Part shown: piece after piece, positions 1-5,944 of the stretch
Layout of the letters: each line of letters starts with the position of its first letter
Position numbering within the stretch: position 1 is the stretch's first letter
NCBI GenBank assembly: GCA_937900435.1
Contig: CALCEG010000086.1
Location: forward strand, 1-8,867
DNA length: 8,867 nucleotides
DNA from: an uncultured Alphaproteobacteria bacterium
Lineage (GTDB): Bacteria; Pseudomonadota; Alphaproteobacteria; Rs-D84
Reading direction: 5' to 3'
Notes under the pieces: model-generated
Databases searched by the model: none
The model's input: only the letters and a program-made list of their open reading frames with translations
Told to the model about the DNA's origin: nothing
Made by a program: the position numbers and the translations under genes

Positions 1-459
1 GCACTGTTATTGGCACTGTATGCGGTACTGATTGGTGTTACGATGACCCCACTGATTATGTTTGCACTATCTGTTAACCCGATGTCTATATTAATGGCGT
101 TTATTATCGCGGCGGTAATGTTTGCCTGTATGGCAATGTTCGGGTACAAGACCGTCAAAGACCTGTCATTCATGGGAACATTCTTGTTCATTGGTATGAT
201 TGGATTAATTTTGGTTGGGATATGCTCTTTCTTTTGGCCGGCATTAATGGGCGGAACATTTGGCACAATTGTTTGTTTTGCTGGCGTATTGATATTCGCA
301 CTATTTACTGCGTATGATATGCAAAACTTAAAACGCGCGTATGCAGTTATTGGCGATGAAACGCAAAAAAATCAACTGGCAGTATTGGGGGCGTTGCACT
401 TGTATATTTCGTTTATCGCGATGTTCCAATATCTGTTAAGTTTACTAAATCGTAATTAA
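1..459 (+). CDS. Bax inhibitor-1 / YccA family membrane protein, 5' partial
   Basis: Multi-pass inner-membrane protein of the Bax inhibitor-1 (UPF0005, YccA/YbhL) family. Some members act as pH-dependent calcium leak channels or modulators of the FtsH protease; the role here is not determined. The frame is open from base 1, so the real start lies outside the window and 152 C-terminal residues are visible; full-length bacterial members are about 230 residues. Five hydrophobic helices can be seen, at roughly visible residues 1-22, 27-46, 57-76, 86-104 and 125-148. Family marks are FGYKTVKDLSFMGTFLF after the second visible helix, the LFTAYDMQNLKR block near residue 105 (family usual: AYDTQ) with its conserved Asp, and the ending LGALHLYISF...FQYLLSLLNRN. 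A TTG at base 10 is only an internal codon. The ferredoxin gene follows after 22 bases on the same strand, so the two are probably co-transcribed. Family assignment is firm; substrate is unknown. Confidence 0.92.
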   Translation, partial: ALLLALYAVLIGVTMTPLIMFALSVNPMSILMAFIIAAVMFACMAMFGYKTVKDLSFMGTFLFIGMIGLILVGICSFFWPALMGGTFGTIVCFAGVLIFALFTAYDMQNLKRAYAVIGDETQKNQLAVLGALHLYISFIAMFQYLLSLLNRN

Positions 460-481
460 TATAATAAAAATGGAGTGTAAA

Positions 482-658
482 ATGGCTTATAAAATCGACA
501 CAAGCAAATGCATTGGATGTCATACATGTATGGGCGTATGCCCAGTTGGGGCAATCAGCGTGGGCGCAGACGGCAAATGCGTTATCGACCCCAGCAAGTG
601 CATATCATGCGGAACGTGCGCGGCGATATGCCCAGTTGGCGCAATCGCACACGAATAA
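482..658 (+). CDS. 2[4Fe-4S] ferredoxin, clostridial type
   Basis: Small cytosolic electron carrier of 58 residues that should bind two [4Fe-4S] clusters. Two near-identical halves each carry the signature CxxCxxCxxxCP: CIGCHTCMGVCP (residues 11-22) and CISCGTCAAICP (residues 41-52), each followed by VGAI. All eight cysteine ligands are present and there is no extra domain. I chose the ATG at 482 over an in-frame ATG at 470, because GGAG at 472-475 sits 6 bases before 482 and overlaps the earlier ATG; ferredoxins of this type also normally begin MAYxI or close to it. It follows the Bax inhibitor-1 gene by 22 bases and is closed by the hairpin terminator at 675-713. Redox partner cannot be told from the window. 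Presence suggests anaerobic or low-potential electron transfer, which is inference. Confidence 0.95.
   Translation: MAYKIDTSKCIGCHTCMGVCPVGAISVGADGKCVIDPSKCISCGTCAAICPVGAIAHE
537..646 (+). repeat. Internal duplication in the ferredoxin gene
   Basis: The two halves of the ferredoxin share a nearly identical DNA block: bases 537-556 and 627-646 match at 19 of 20 positions, 90 bases apart, both encoding the end of a CysPro-Val-Gly-Ala-Ile cluster motif. Ferredoxins of this type are known to descend from a duplicated half-gene, but such close agreement at synonymous sites is more than protein constraint requires and may reflect recent correction of one copy by the other. Confidence 0.7.
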
Positions 659-674
659 ATCTTGAAACCATAAC

Positions 675-713
675 AAAAAAACACCCACAATTTTTTATTG
701 TGGGTATTTTTTT
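675..713. terminator. Bidirectional intrinsic terminator between convergent genes
   Basis: A perfect 8-base stem ACCCACAA (683-690) / TTGTGGGT (698-705) with a 7-base loop is flanked by seven A (675-681) on the left and seven T (707-713) on the right. It therefore has a U-tract in both directions. It ends the ferredoxin transcript on the + strand and the cyclophilin transcript on the - strand. The cyclophilin stop codon (712-714) lies within the T-tract, so there is practically no 3' untranslated spacing on that side. Confidence 0.92.
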
Positions 714-1170
714 AATCAACAACTTCCATTTTTATAATTTTATCTGGATTTTCAACGTGTCCATTATCCATTTCATCGCCACGTTTTATCTTATCAACAA
801 CACCCATACCGCTGACAACCCTGCCCCACAACGTATACTTACCGTCCAAGAACGCGCAATCAGCAAAACAGATAAAGAACTGACTGTCCGCCGAATTAAC
901 ATCCAGCGCACGCGCCATACCAACCGCACCACGAGAAAATGTTTCACGCGAAAATTCTGCAGGGATTTTAACACCACTGCCACCTGTACCATTACCCAAC
1001 GGACAACCCGTCTGGGCCATAAAGCCATCAATTACACGATGAAAGGTTAGCCCATTGTAAAATCCCGACTTTACCAATTCAACTATACGCGCAACGTGTT
1101 TTGGTGCAACATTTGGCAACGGTTCAATAACAACATCACCGCCCGTCAGATTCATTTTGATTTTTTGCAT
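712..1170 (-). CDS. Cyclophilin-type peptidyl-prolyl cis-trans isomerase, cytosolic
   Basis: Catalyses cis-trans isomerisation of X-Pro bonds, helping proteins fold. The 152 residues form one cyclophilin domain of the short bacterial type (similar to PpiB) with no signal peptide, so it should act in the cytoplasm. Visible motifs are FHRVIDGFMAQTG at residues 43-55 (Arg45 is the catalytic arginine, Gln53 a binding residue), GNGTGGSG at 59-66, SQFFICF at 96-102 (hydrophobic pocket), and FLDGKYTLWGRV at 107-118. Phe107 takes the place of the Trp found in human CypA, as is usual in bacterial members. The FMAQTG form is typical of alphaproteobacteria. The ATG at 1168-1170 has AAGG at 1180-1183, 9 bases upstream; a second ATG at 1153-1155 would start at MNLTGG. 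It overlaps the end of the repeat-protein gene by 35 bases, which points to translational coupling. Confidence 0.95.
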   Translation of the reverse strand: MQKIKMNLTGGDVVIEPLPNVAPKHVARIVELVKSGFYNGLTFHRVIDGFMAQTGCPLGNGTGGSGVKIPAEFSRETFSRGAVGMARALDVNSADSQFFICFADCAFLDGKYTLWGRVVSGMGVVDKIKRGDEMDNGHVENPDKIIKMEVVD

Positions 1171-3100
1171 TTTTTACAACCTTTGTTTTTATTTTTTCTA
1201 TTACTTTTTTTATACCTTGTTGAGCTTTATATTTAAATGGAAACTTTATACTACGCACACGCGACAGGTCTGCACCATCCAGGTTAAATTCTTTGACATT
1301 GCTTAAATCCAAATCACACGCTGGTAATATCGCACCTTGCAAATTTATATACTCGGCTTTTTTAGGAAAGACCAAATCGTTAACAGAAGTTAAATCTGAC
1401 CCCCGTAAATCCAAATGCTTAACACCGGTAAAATCAACAACTCTTTTTTCTTCACTACCACAATACATACCTGCTACATAGCGTTTCTTAAAAACTACGT
1501 TACACATAGTAAACGTACCGACATTCGACAGATCGGCATTAGTCAAATCTAAACATTGCACATTAGAAAAATCAACATCACACTTTGGTAATTTTGTGGT
1601 GTTCAAGTATATATATTCTGCATTTTTAGGCAGAATTAACCTCTTGGTTTTTGACAAATCACATCGACTCAAATCCAATTGTTTTACACCGCTGAAATCC
1701 ATTACACCCAAATTAGGTATTTTACTAAAAAACGTCAAAGATACCACATCTGCATTTTTAGGAAACTTTATATTTTGTATTTTGTCTATATTCGGTATTC
1801 CATAAAGTGTCAATTTCTTGGTACCAGAAAAATCTATCTCTGGCGCGTTTTCCGGCAAACCTTCATGCAGACACTCGATTGATTCCGCATCATGTGGCAA
1901 TATTATCTTGGTAATACGCGACAAGTCTGCATCACATAAATTCAATTTTTTTATACTACTAAAATCAACTGTTGTAGCTGGGAATATAACACCTTGTAAA
2001 CTAATGAGTTTCGGTTTTTTAGGCAAAATTAAACTGCTGGCTGCGGATAAATCTGCGCCACATAAATCAAGTTTTTCTACATCACTAAAATCTAATTTTC
2101 CACGCAATTTAAAATCAGTCAAATTTAAATTTTTCGCCTCCAATGGATTTATATAAAACATTTCACCATCTTTGACGGACAGAAATACCGAACCATCTAC
2201 AATCAATGAATGTGAACCATCCTGATTTTTCGCGATTTTTATATTTTTATTATTCAAGAAGTCATTATCTATAAACTGTGTTGATATATTTGTTGTTAAA
2301 CTTTTATAATCAAGTATTTTTTTACTTTTATTATCGTAAATAAATCCACGTCCCAACATTAATTGCGAACTTTTATCTAGTTCAATTACAACACCATCTT
2401 TGACATAATAGTCCGAACCAAAATACATATTGTTTATTTCACAATTATACTTAACAATTTGATTGTTAATTAGTATATAGTTATCTGGCAATTCAACCCT
2501 TTGTGCAGAAAAATCAACATTAAAATGATGCTTAATCGCATCTGATAATCCCATAATGATATTATCAGGATTTGAATTAAGGGTATTATCTGGGTTTGGC
2601 ACCTTATGATTATAGCGATTTTTTATACTAATAAACCCGCCACTTTTTAGCACTTGAATTGATAATACAGATGTACCATATTCGTCTTCACGTTGTGGTT
2701 TTTTAAAATCACTGCGTTTAATTTTATTAACATCTTTGCGTACTGCATTTATTATATAATATCTTTTGAATCTATCCGGATCACGAAAAGTACATAATTC
2801 TTCACCAGGCGCATAATATTTTTTAATCACGTTTTGCTTTTCCAAAGTGTCAGCAACGTATGCATTATATCCCGCCCTGTTCAGCAACTCAATTGGGTTC
2901 TGATGCACCCCTTGTTCTTCGACTTTCACCCCACGCAACGAAATCAAATACTGCATAATCGGTTCGGCTTCACGACCGGCATATTTTACAATTTTATCAA
3001 TATTTGGGACATCAAAAATACCATTATCATAGTTACGAATTGCCTTAGCAAAACGTTCCCCGTTTTGTTTTTTTATGATATCGTACATACTTTTTGCCAT
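1136..3100 (-). CDS. Large repeat protein with LRR/pentapeptide-like solenoid, unknown function
   Basis: A 654-residue protein I cannot assign to a function. No signal peptide or membrane helix is visible, so it is probably cytoplasmic. Residues 1-130 are mixed helical and polar. Residues 131-200 hold a more conserved-looking block with EDEYGTSVLSIQ, SIKNRYNH and NPDNIIMGL, which reminds me, from memory only, of uncharacterised proteins in other gut bacteria. Residues 200-335 look beta-rich. Residues 336-622 are about 6.5 repeats of 42-46 residues with core DFSxVKxLDLxxADLS followed by LILPKxAExIxLxxxxLP. Such repeats suggest a right-handed or LRR-like solenoid used for binding. The tail 623-654 is lysine-rich. 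AAAAGGA lies 6 bases before the ATG at 3098-3100; a second ATG at residue 5 is less well placed. It has its own promoter (3125-3133), stops with TGA at 1136-1138, and overlaps the cyclophilin gene. Confidence 0.85.
   Translation of the reverse strand: MAKSMYDIIKKQNGERFAKAIRNYDNGIFDVPNIDKIVKYAGREAEPIMQYLISLRGVKVEEQGVHQNPIELLNRAGYNAYVADTLEKQNVIKKYYAPGEELCTFRDPDRFKRYYIINAVRKDVNKIKRSDFKKPQREDEYGTSVLSIQVLKSGGFISIKNRYNHKVPNPDNTLNSNPDNIIMGLSDAIKHHFNVDFSAQRVELPDNYILINNQIVKYNCEINNMYFGSDYYVKDGVVIELDKSSQLMLGRGFIYDNKSKKILDYKSLTTNISTQFIDNDFLNNKNIKIAKNQDGSHSLIVDGSVFLSVKDGEMFYINPLEAKNLNLTDFKLRGKLDFSDVEKLDLCGADLSAASSLILPKKPKLISLQGVIFPATTVDFSSIKKLNLCDADLSRITKIILPHDAESIECLHEGLPENAPEIDFSGTKKLTLYGIPNIDKIQNIKFPKNADVVSLTFFSKIPNLGVMDFSGVKQLDLSRCDLSKTKRLILPKNAEYIYLNTTKLPKCDVDFSNVQCLDLTNADLSNVGTFTMCNVVFKKRYVAGMYCGSEEKRVVDFTGVKHLDLRGSDLTSVNDLVFPKKAEYINLQGAILPACDLDLSNVKEFNLDGADLSRVRSIKFPFKYKAQQGIKKVIEKIKTKVVKNAKNQNESDGR
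1235..2095 (-). repeat. Tandem 42-46-residue protein repeats (R1-R7)
   Basis: Within the large repeat protein, units start at residues 336, 378, 422, 467, 509, 555 and 597 (the last truncated near 622). Lengths are 42, 44, 45, 42, 46 and 42 residues. Conserved positions are the opening [VLIM]DF[ST], a LDL strand, the ADLS turn, a LILPK/IKFPK strand and a closing LP. R3 has lost the ADLS turn and R5 replaces the PK-strand with a cysteine-containing insertion. At DNA level only short blocks remain similar (for example around 1355, 1620, 1755 and 2013 on the + strand), so the expansion is old. Confidence 0.85.
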
Positions 3101-3124
3101 AAAAAATCCTTTTCTTTCCAGGGA

Positions 3125-3133
3125 ATTATATCA
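3125..3133 (-). promoter_or_regulatory. Extended -10 promoter for the repeat-protein gene
   Basis: On the minus strand TGATATAAT (TGnTATAAT) occupies 3133-3125, with a perfect TATAAT at 3130-3125. No good -35 hexamer is seen at 15-18 bases upstream, where the terminator stem lies, which fits an extended -10 promoter that needs no strong -35. Predicted transcription start is around 3117-3119, giving a leader of about 17-20 bases that contains just the AAAAGGA ribosome binding site before the ATG at 3100. Confidence 0.65.
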
Positions 3134-3139
3134 CAAAAG

Positions 3140-3163
3140 AATCCCCAAACGGGGATTTTTTTT
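3140..3163 (-). terminator. Hairpin terminator at the end of the era-queA-tgt operon
   Basis: The stem AATCCCC (3140-3146) / GGGGATT (3151-3157) with the 4-base loop AAAC closes the unit ending with the small membrane protein. On the minus strand the stem is followed by CTTTTG, a short and interrupted U-tract. On the plus strand the hairpin is followed by an unbroken T run to 3163, so it would stop antisense transcription more strongly. The stop codon of the upstream gene (3162-3164) sits at the edge of the A/T tract, as at the other terminator. Confidence 0.75.
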
Positions 3164-3428
3164 ACCTTTGTTTTACTTGTTCATTTGAAAACGGTGCATA
3201 ATATCGCAAAGAGTCCAACTGATATTGTTTTTTTGCAACTTCCAGTTCTTGACGACGTAAATCGTTTGATTTTGCGATTTCATTACTTACACTCATTGTT
3301 GCCACTGCAAGAATAAAAGTTAGTATAGTAATCGGCATCAACCGACCATTTGCACGCACATTAACATTTACATCATCTTTTATCGACGTCCGTAATCCAT
3401 TTTCAATATTTACATAATTAGTCATCAT
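3162..3428 (-). CDS. Small single-pass membrane protein, unknown
   Basis: An 88-residue protein that I do not recognise. It has a polar N-terminus of about 30 residues, one hydrophobic helix (about residues 31-48, LMPITILTFILAVATMSV), and then a charged, probably helical tail rich in Lys, Arg, Glu and Gln (NEIAKSNDLRRQELEVAKK...) that could form a coiled coil. Topology is unclear because both flanks carry positive charges. The open frame extends to a TTG at 3450-3452, but that codon has no binding site and would overlap the upstream gene; the tandem ATG ATG at 3428-3423 follows an AAGG(G)n run directly. The second ATG (3425) is the better spaced of the two. The gene begins 8 bases after the stop of the coiled-coil membrane protein and is the last of the operon, so the two products may work together. 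That link is inference. Confidence 0.75.
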   Translation of the reverse strand: MMTNYVNIENGLRTSIKDDVNVNVRANGRLMPITILTFILAVATMSVSNEIAKSNDLRRQELEVAKKQYQLDSLRYYAPFSNEQVKQR

Positions 3429-3438
3429 CCCCCCCCTT
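3429..3438 (-). promoter_or_regulatory. Ribosome binding site with a run of eight G
   Basis: On the minus strand AA plus eight consecutive G lies between the stop codon of the coiled-coil gene (3437-3439) and the ATG ATG start of the small membrane protein. AAGGGGG can pair with the 16S anti-Shine-Dalgarno sequence using G-U wobble. Its spacing is about 3 bases to the first ATG and 6 to the second. The site shares two bases with the upstream stop codon. The run is long enough to be prone to slippage. Confidence 0.7.
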
Positions 3439-4468
3439 AAAACCATTTCCAAGGCTGGAATACCTTTAAAAATCCCATTGCTGTGCGTTTATCTGCGTAT
3501 GTATGGCCACAACGTGGACAAACATTAAACGGCTTGATTATGGCTTTGGCCTTGGCGAATACCAAGTGCCACAAATAAATACCCAACGCCCAAACAATCG
3601 CAACCAATCCCCACGCAACAAAACCAAAATACTTATCAACAGTATTTGTAATAACGGTTATTGTTGTAACATCTGATTTAGACAAATCATCATAAATCTT
3701 GGTTGCCACACCCCACGAAGAGGGACGCCAAGGATACACATGTTTAATCCCGTAATCCGTCAACAATGTTGTACCCAATCCACCTGACTGTTTATCCAGC
3801 GCAGTCTTTATCGCCGTATCCAGCGCGGCATCAACTTCGGTCTGGGCAACGCGTGTTAAATCCGTTTTAATTTTATCCAATTGTGCATTAACTTTTTGTG
3901 CAGTATTATCAACCTTATCAATCGCAGTATTCGCCACATTAATTGCATTATCTGCTTTATCCAGCCCCGAATCCACTGACGCGACCGCATTATCAACAGC
4001 ATCCGTTTTGGCACCGAACATTTTTGCCAACCCGGTTATTTTCTTGACCCCGTCTGTTTTTGTACGCGCATCTGCGGTTGCTTCTGTCGCTTTTGTTGTC
4101 GATTTCTTGGCCGAAGTTGTTGCATCTGACACTTTGCCAACCGCATTTTCTGCCAATTTTACCCCATCAATCGCCTTAGCAATCGGCTTTTCCAGATTAA
4201 CAGACTTTGCCACACCGTCTAACAAGGCTTCATATTGCTGAACAATTCCGCGCTGTAAATCAAAGAACATCGACACAACTATTGACTTTTTAATTGGCTG
4301 CGAATAGGTATTTTTCACATATAACGGTGCCCAAATTAAAAACGCAAACCATACAACAGTTATTATTGCTATTGTCCGCTTAACACCACGCACCAGTGAT
4401 TTTTTCTTTGCGACTGTTTTTGCGCCCCCCATATCGATGACTTCAACTTGTTTTTTTTCTTTGACCAT
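3437..4468 (-). CDS. Double-anchored membrane protein with long coiled coil and C-terminal CxxCGH
   Basis: A 343-residue protein that I do not recognise. A basic N-terminus (KKK, VKRT) precedes a membrane helix at about 31-51. A 230-residue polar region follows, and a second helix at about 282-304 leads to a short basic tail. By the positive-inside rule both ends are cytoplasmic and the middle is outside the inner membrane. Residues 80-225 are rich in Ala, Val, Asp, Lys and Thr and almost free of proline; residues 158-199 form six gap-free heptads. The tail carries CPRCGH (Cys317, Cys320, His322), half of a zinc ribbon, and ends in the aromatic PWKWF. The start at 4466-4468 has a strong AAGGAG (4476-4481) 7 bases upstream. 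It lies 18 bases after the 107-residue unknown gene. Coiled-coil proteins of this kind can act as scaffolds or tethers; nothing here proves it. Confidence 0.85.
   Translation of the reverse strand: MVKEKKQVEVIDMGGAKTVAKKKSLVRGVKRTIAIITVVWFAFLIWAPLYVKNTYSQPIKKSIVVSMFFDLQRGIVQQYEALLDGVAKSVNLEKPIAKAIDGVKLAENAVGKVSDATTSAKKSTTKATEATADARTKTDGVKKITGLAKMFGAKTDAVDNAVASVDSGLDKADNAINVANTAIDKVDNTAQKVNAQLDKIKTDLTRVAQTEVDAALDTAIKTALDKQSGGLGTTLLTDYGIKHVYPWRPSSWGVATKIYDDLSKSDVTTITVITNTVDKYFGFVAWGLVAIVWALGIYLWHLVFAKAKAIIKPFNVCPRCGHTYADKRTAMGFLKVFQPWKWF
3872..3997 (-). repeat. Six perfect heptads in the coiled-coil protein
   Basis: Residues 158-199 split without gaps into VDNAVAS, VDSGLDK, ADNAINV, ANTAIDK, VDNTAQK and VNAQLDK. 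Hydrophobic residues recur at positions 1 and 5 of each heptad (4-3 spacing), with Asp/Asn at position 2. This is the classic pattern of a helical bundle or coiled coil and suggests growth by heptad duplication. Heptad-like sequence continues less regularly on both sides. Confidence 0.75.
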
Positions 4469-4486
4469 TATGTCTCTCCTTGGTTA

Positions 4487-4810
4487 TTAATGATTTTTAG
4501 TCGTTTCTTTTGCTGACAAGAACTTTTGTATTTCAAGCTCATTTGTCTTCTTAAACTTCCTACAAATTTCCTGTGTATCTTGAAATTCTTGAATTTGCAA
4601 CAAAGTCTGATAATAAATCTTGGCATCTGTCGCATTTTTAAAAGTCATAATTTGTGTTTCTGGAAAAAGAGCATATCGGGATTTATCAACCCTGTTACAA
4701 ATCAGCATATAAATAAACCCCATACCATCTGACTGTTTATAAGCAACCGCCAAATAAATTTTATCGTCCATAGACAATGTCAAATCTGGTTTGTTCGTTT
4801 TAGCGCTCAT
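4487..4810 (-). CDS. Small uncharacterised protein downstream of tgt
   Basis: A 107-residue soluble protein with no family I recognise. There is no signal peptide or membrane helix. The first 65 residues look like mixed strands (KIYLAVAYK, GFIYMLICNR, RYALFPETQ, IMTFKNATDA), followed by a long polar helix rich in Gln, Glu and Lys to the end. The sequence alternates strands as in a small alpha/beta domain. I chose the ATG at 4808-4810 rather than the earlier ATG at 4817-4819: AAAGGA at 4819-4824 is about 8 bases before 4810 but directly abuts 4819, which leaves the earlier start without a usable site. Either way the gene begins inside the tgt 3' end (11-base overlap), so its translation is probably coupled to tgt. 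That does not show it acts in queuosine synthesis. Confidence 0.8.
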   Translation of the reverse strand: MSAKTNKPDLTLSMDDKIYLAVAYKQSDGMGFIYMLICNRVDKSRYALFPETQIMTFKNATDAKIYYQTLLQIQEFQDTQEICRKFKKTNELEIQKFLSAKETTKNH

Positions 4811-5924
4811 CAGTTTCATCCTTTGTGTAATCCTTTATAAATTCCGCTTTAAATTCTGCGAAACGTCCCTGCTCTATTGCCATTCTGATATCACGCATTA
4901 AATCCTGATAGAACCACAAATTATGCTGTGTCAACAATGTTGCCCCCAATATTTCATTGCACTTAATCAAGTGATGAATATATGCACGCGACCGCTGACA
5001 CGCCGGACATTTACACTTATCGTCCAATGGCCCTGCATCATCGCGGAATTTTGCATTTCGCATATTCATTGTGCCATTGCGTGTAAACGCCTGTGCGGTA
5101 CGTCCTGCGCGTGTTGGCATAACACAATCGAACATATCAACCCCACGTTCAACCGCACCCAGTATATCCAGCGGCGTACCAACCCCCATTAAATAACGAG
5201 GCTTCTCCGTTGGCAACAATGGTGTTGTTGCTGCAATCATATCAAACATAACATTTTGCGGTTCACCAACAGCCAATCCGCCTATCGCATATCCATCAAA
5301 ACCAATTTCAACCAGCGCACGCGCAGACTTTTCGCGCAAATCTGGGAAATCAGCCCCTTGGACGATACCAAATATCCCATACCCATCGCGATTAACAAAT
5401 GCATCTTTGCTGCGTTTTGCCCAACGCGTCACCATATCGACATTTTTTTCGACACGCGCACGTTCTGCTGGCAGCTTCAGACATTCGTCCAACACCATTG
5501 TGATATTAGAATCCAGTTGATGTTGAATATGCACAGAATCTTCTGGGCGCAAGAAATGTTTTTTTCCACCATCAAAATGCGAAGTAAATTGCACGCCTTC
5601 TTCACTCATTTTAGTCAAGGTCGACAAACTCATAACCTGAAAGCCACCACTATCCGTCAATATAGGGCCATTCCAACCGCCAAACTTGTGTAATCCGCCC
5701 ATTTGTTCAACTAAATCGCCACCGGGGCGCATCATCAAATGATAAGTATTCCCCAATATAACTTCTGTACCTGTTGCGGCAACCTGTTCCATTGTCAAGG
5801 CTTTGACAGTCGCCGCCGTTCCCACCGCCATAAACGCAGGTGTTTGAAATGTTCCATGTGCTGTTTCAACCGAACCGCGTCTGGCGTTTCCATCTGTTGC
5901 GATTAAATTAAATTTCAATGCCAT
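4800..5924 (-). CDS. tgt: tRNA-guanine transglycosylase
   Basis: Exchanges guanine 34 in the anticodon of tRNAs for Tyr, His, Asn and Asp with preQ1, the entry of the base into the queuosine pathway. The 374 residues are full family length. Visible marks are LGNTYHL (57-63), the general acid Asp91 in TDSGGFQVMSL, VLDEC (144-148), the nucleophile Asp266 in MFDCVMPTRAGR, and the zinc site CKCPAC (Cys304, Cys306, Cys309) with His334 in LLTQHNL. The usual FGIVQGG reads FGIVQGA here (residues 185-191), a mild change in the base-binding loop. It starts at 5922-5924 with AAGGAA (5933-5938) 8 bases upstream, 20 bases after the M16 protease gene, and is followed with overlap by the small unknown gene. 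Its partner QueA is encoded two genes upstream in the same unit. Cytosolic, zinc-dependent. Confidence 0.98.
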   Translation of the reverse strand: MALKFNLIATDGNARRGSVETAHGTFQTPAFMAVGTAATVKALTMEQVAATGTEVILGNTYHLMMRPGGDLVEQMGGLHKFGGWNGPILTDSGGFQVMSLSTLTKMSEEGVQFTSHFDGGKKHFLRPEDSVHIQHQLDSNITMVLDECLKLPAERARVEKNVDMVTRWAKRSKDAFVNRDGYGIFGIVQGADFPDLREKSARALVEIGFDGYAIGGLAVGEPQNVMFDMIAATTPLLPTEKPRYLMGVGTPLDILGAVERGVDMFDCVMPTRAGRTAQAFTRNGTMNMRNAKFRDDAGPLDDKCKCPACQRSRAYIHHLIKCNEILGATLLTQHNLWFYQDLMRDIRMAIEQGRFAEFKAEFIKDYTKDETDER

Positions 5925-5944
5925 ATCAATTATTCCTTATAATA

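Noticed and set aside
508..1050. Long + strand open frame across the ferredoxin end and the cyclophilin
   Set aside because: It runs through the ferredoxin gene in another frame, the terminator and the antisense of a clear cyclophilin. It has no family marks.
1136..1138. TGA read as tryptophan in this organism
   Set aside because: TGA ends the repeat protein just where the cyclophilin begins, and conserved Trp positions in Tgt and QueA use TGG. No recoding is needed.
1293..2156. Several + strand open frames opposite the repeat protein
   Set aside because: They arise from the repetitive codon pattern on the other strand, lack binding sites and share low-complexity similarity only because of the repeats.
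3140..3163. Terminator read as serving a + strand gene
   Set aside because: The T run is better on the + strand, but no convincing + strand gene lies to its left; the flanking genes are all on the minus strand.
3429..3452. TTG start giving a 96-residue version of the small membrane protein
   Set aside because: It overlaps the preceding gene, has no binding site and would translate the G run. The tandem ATG after AAGGG is better.
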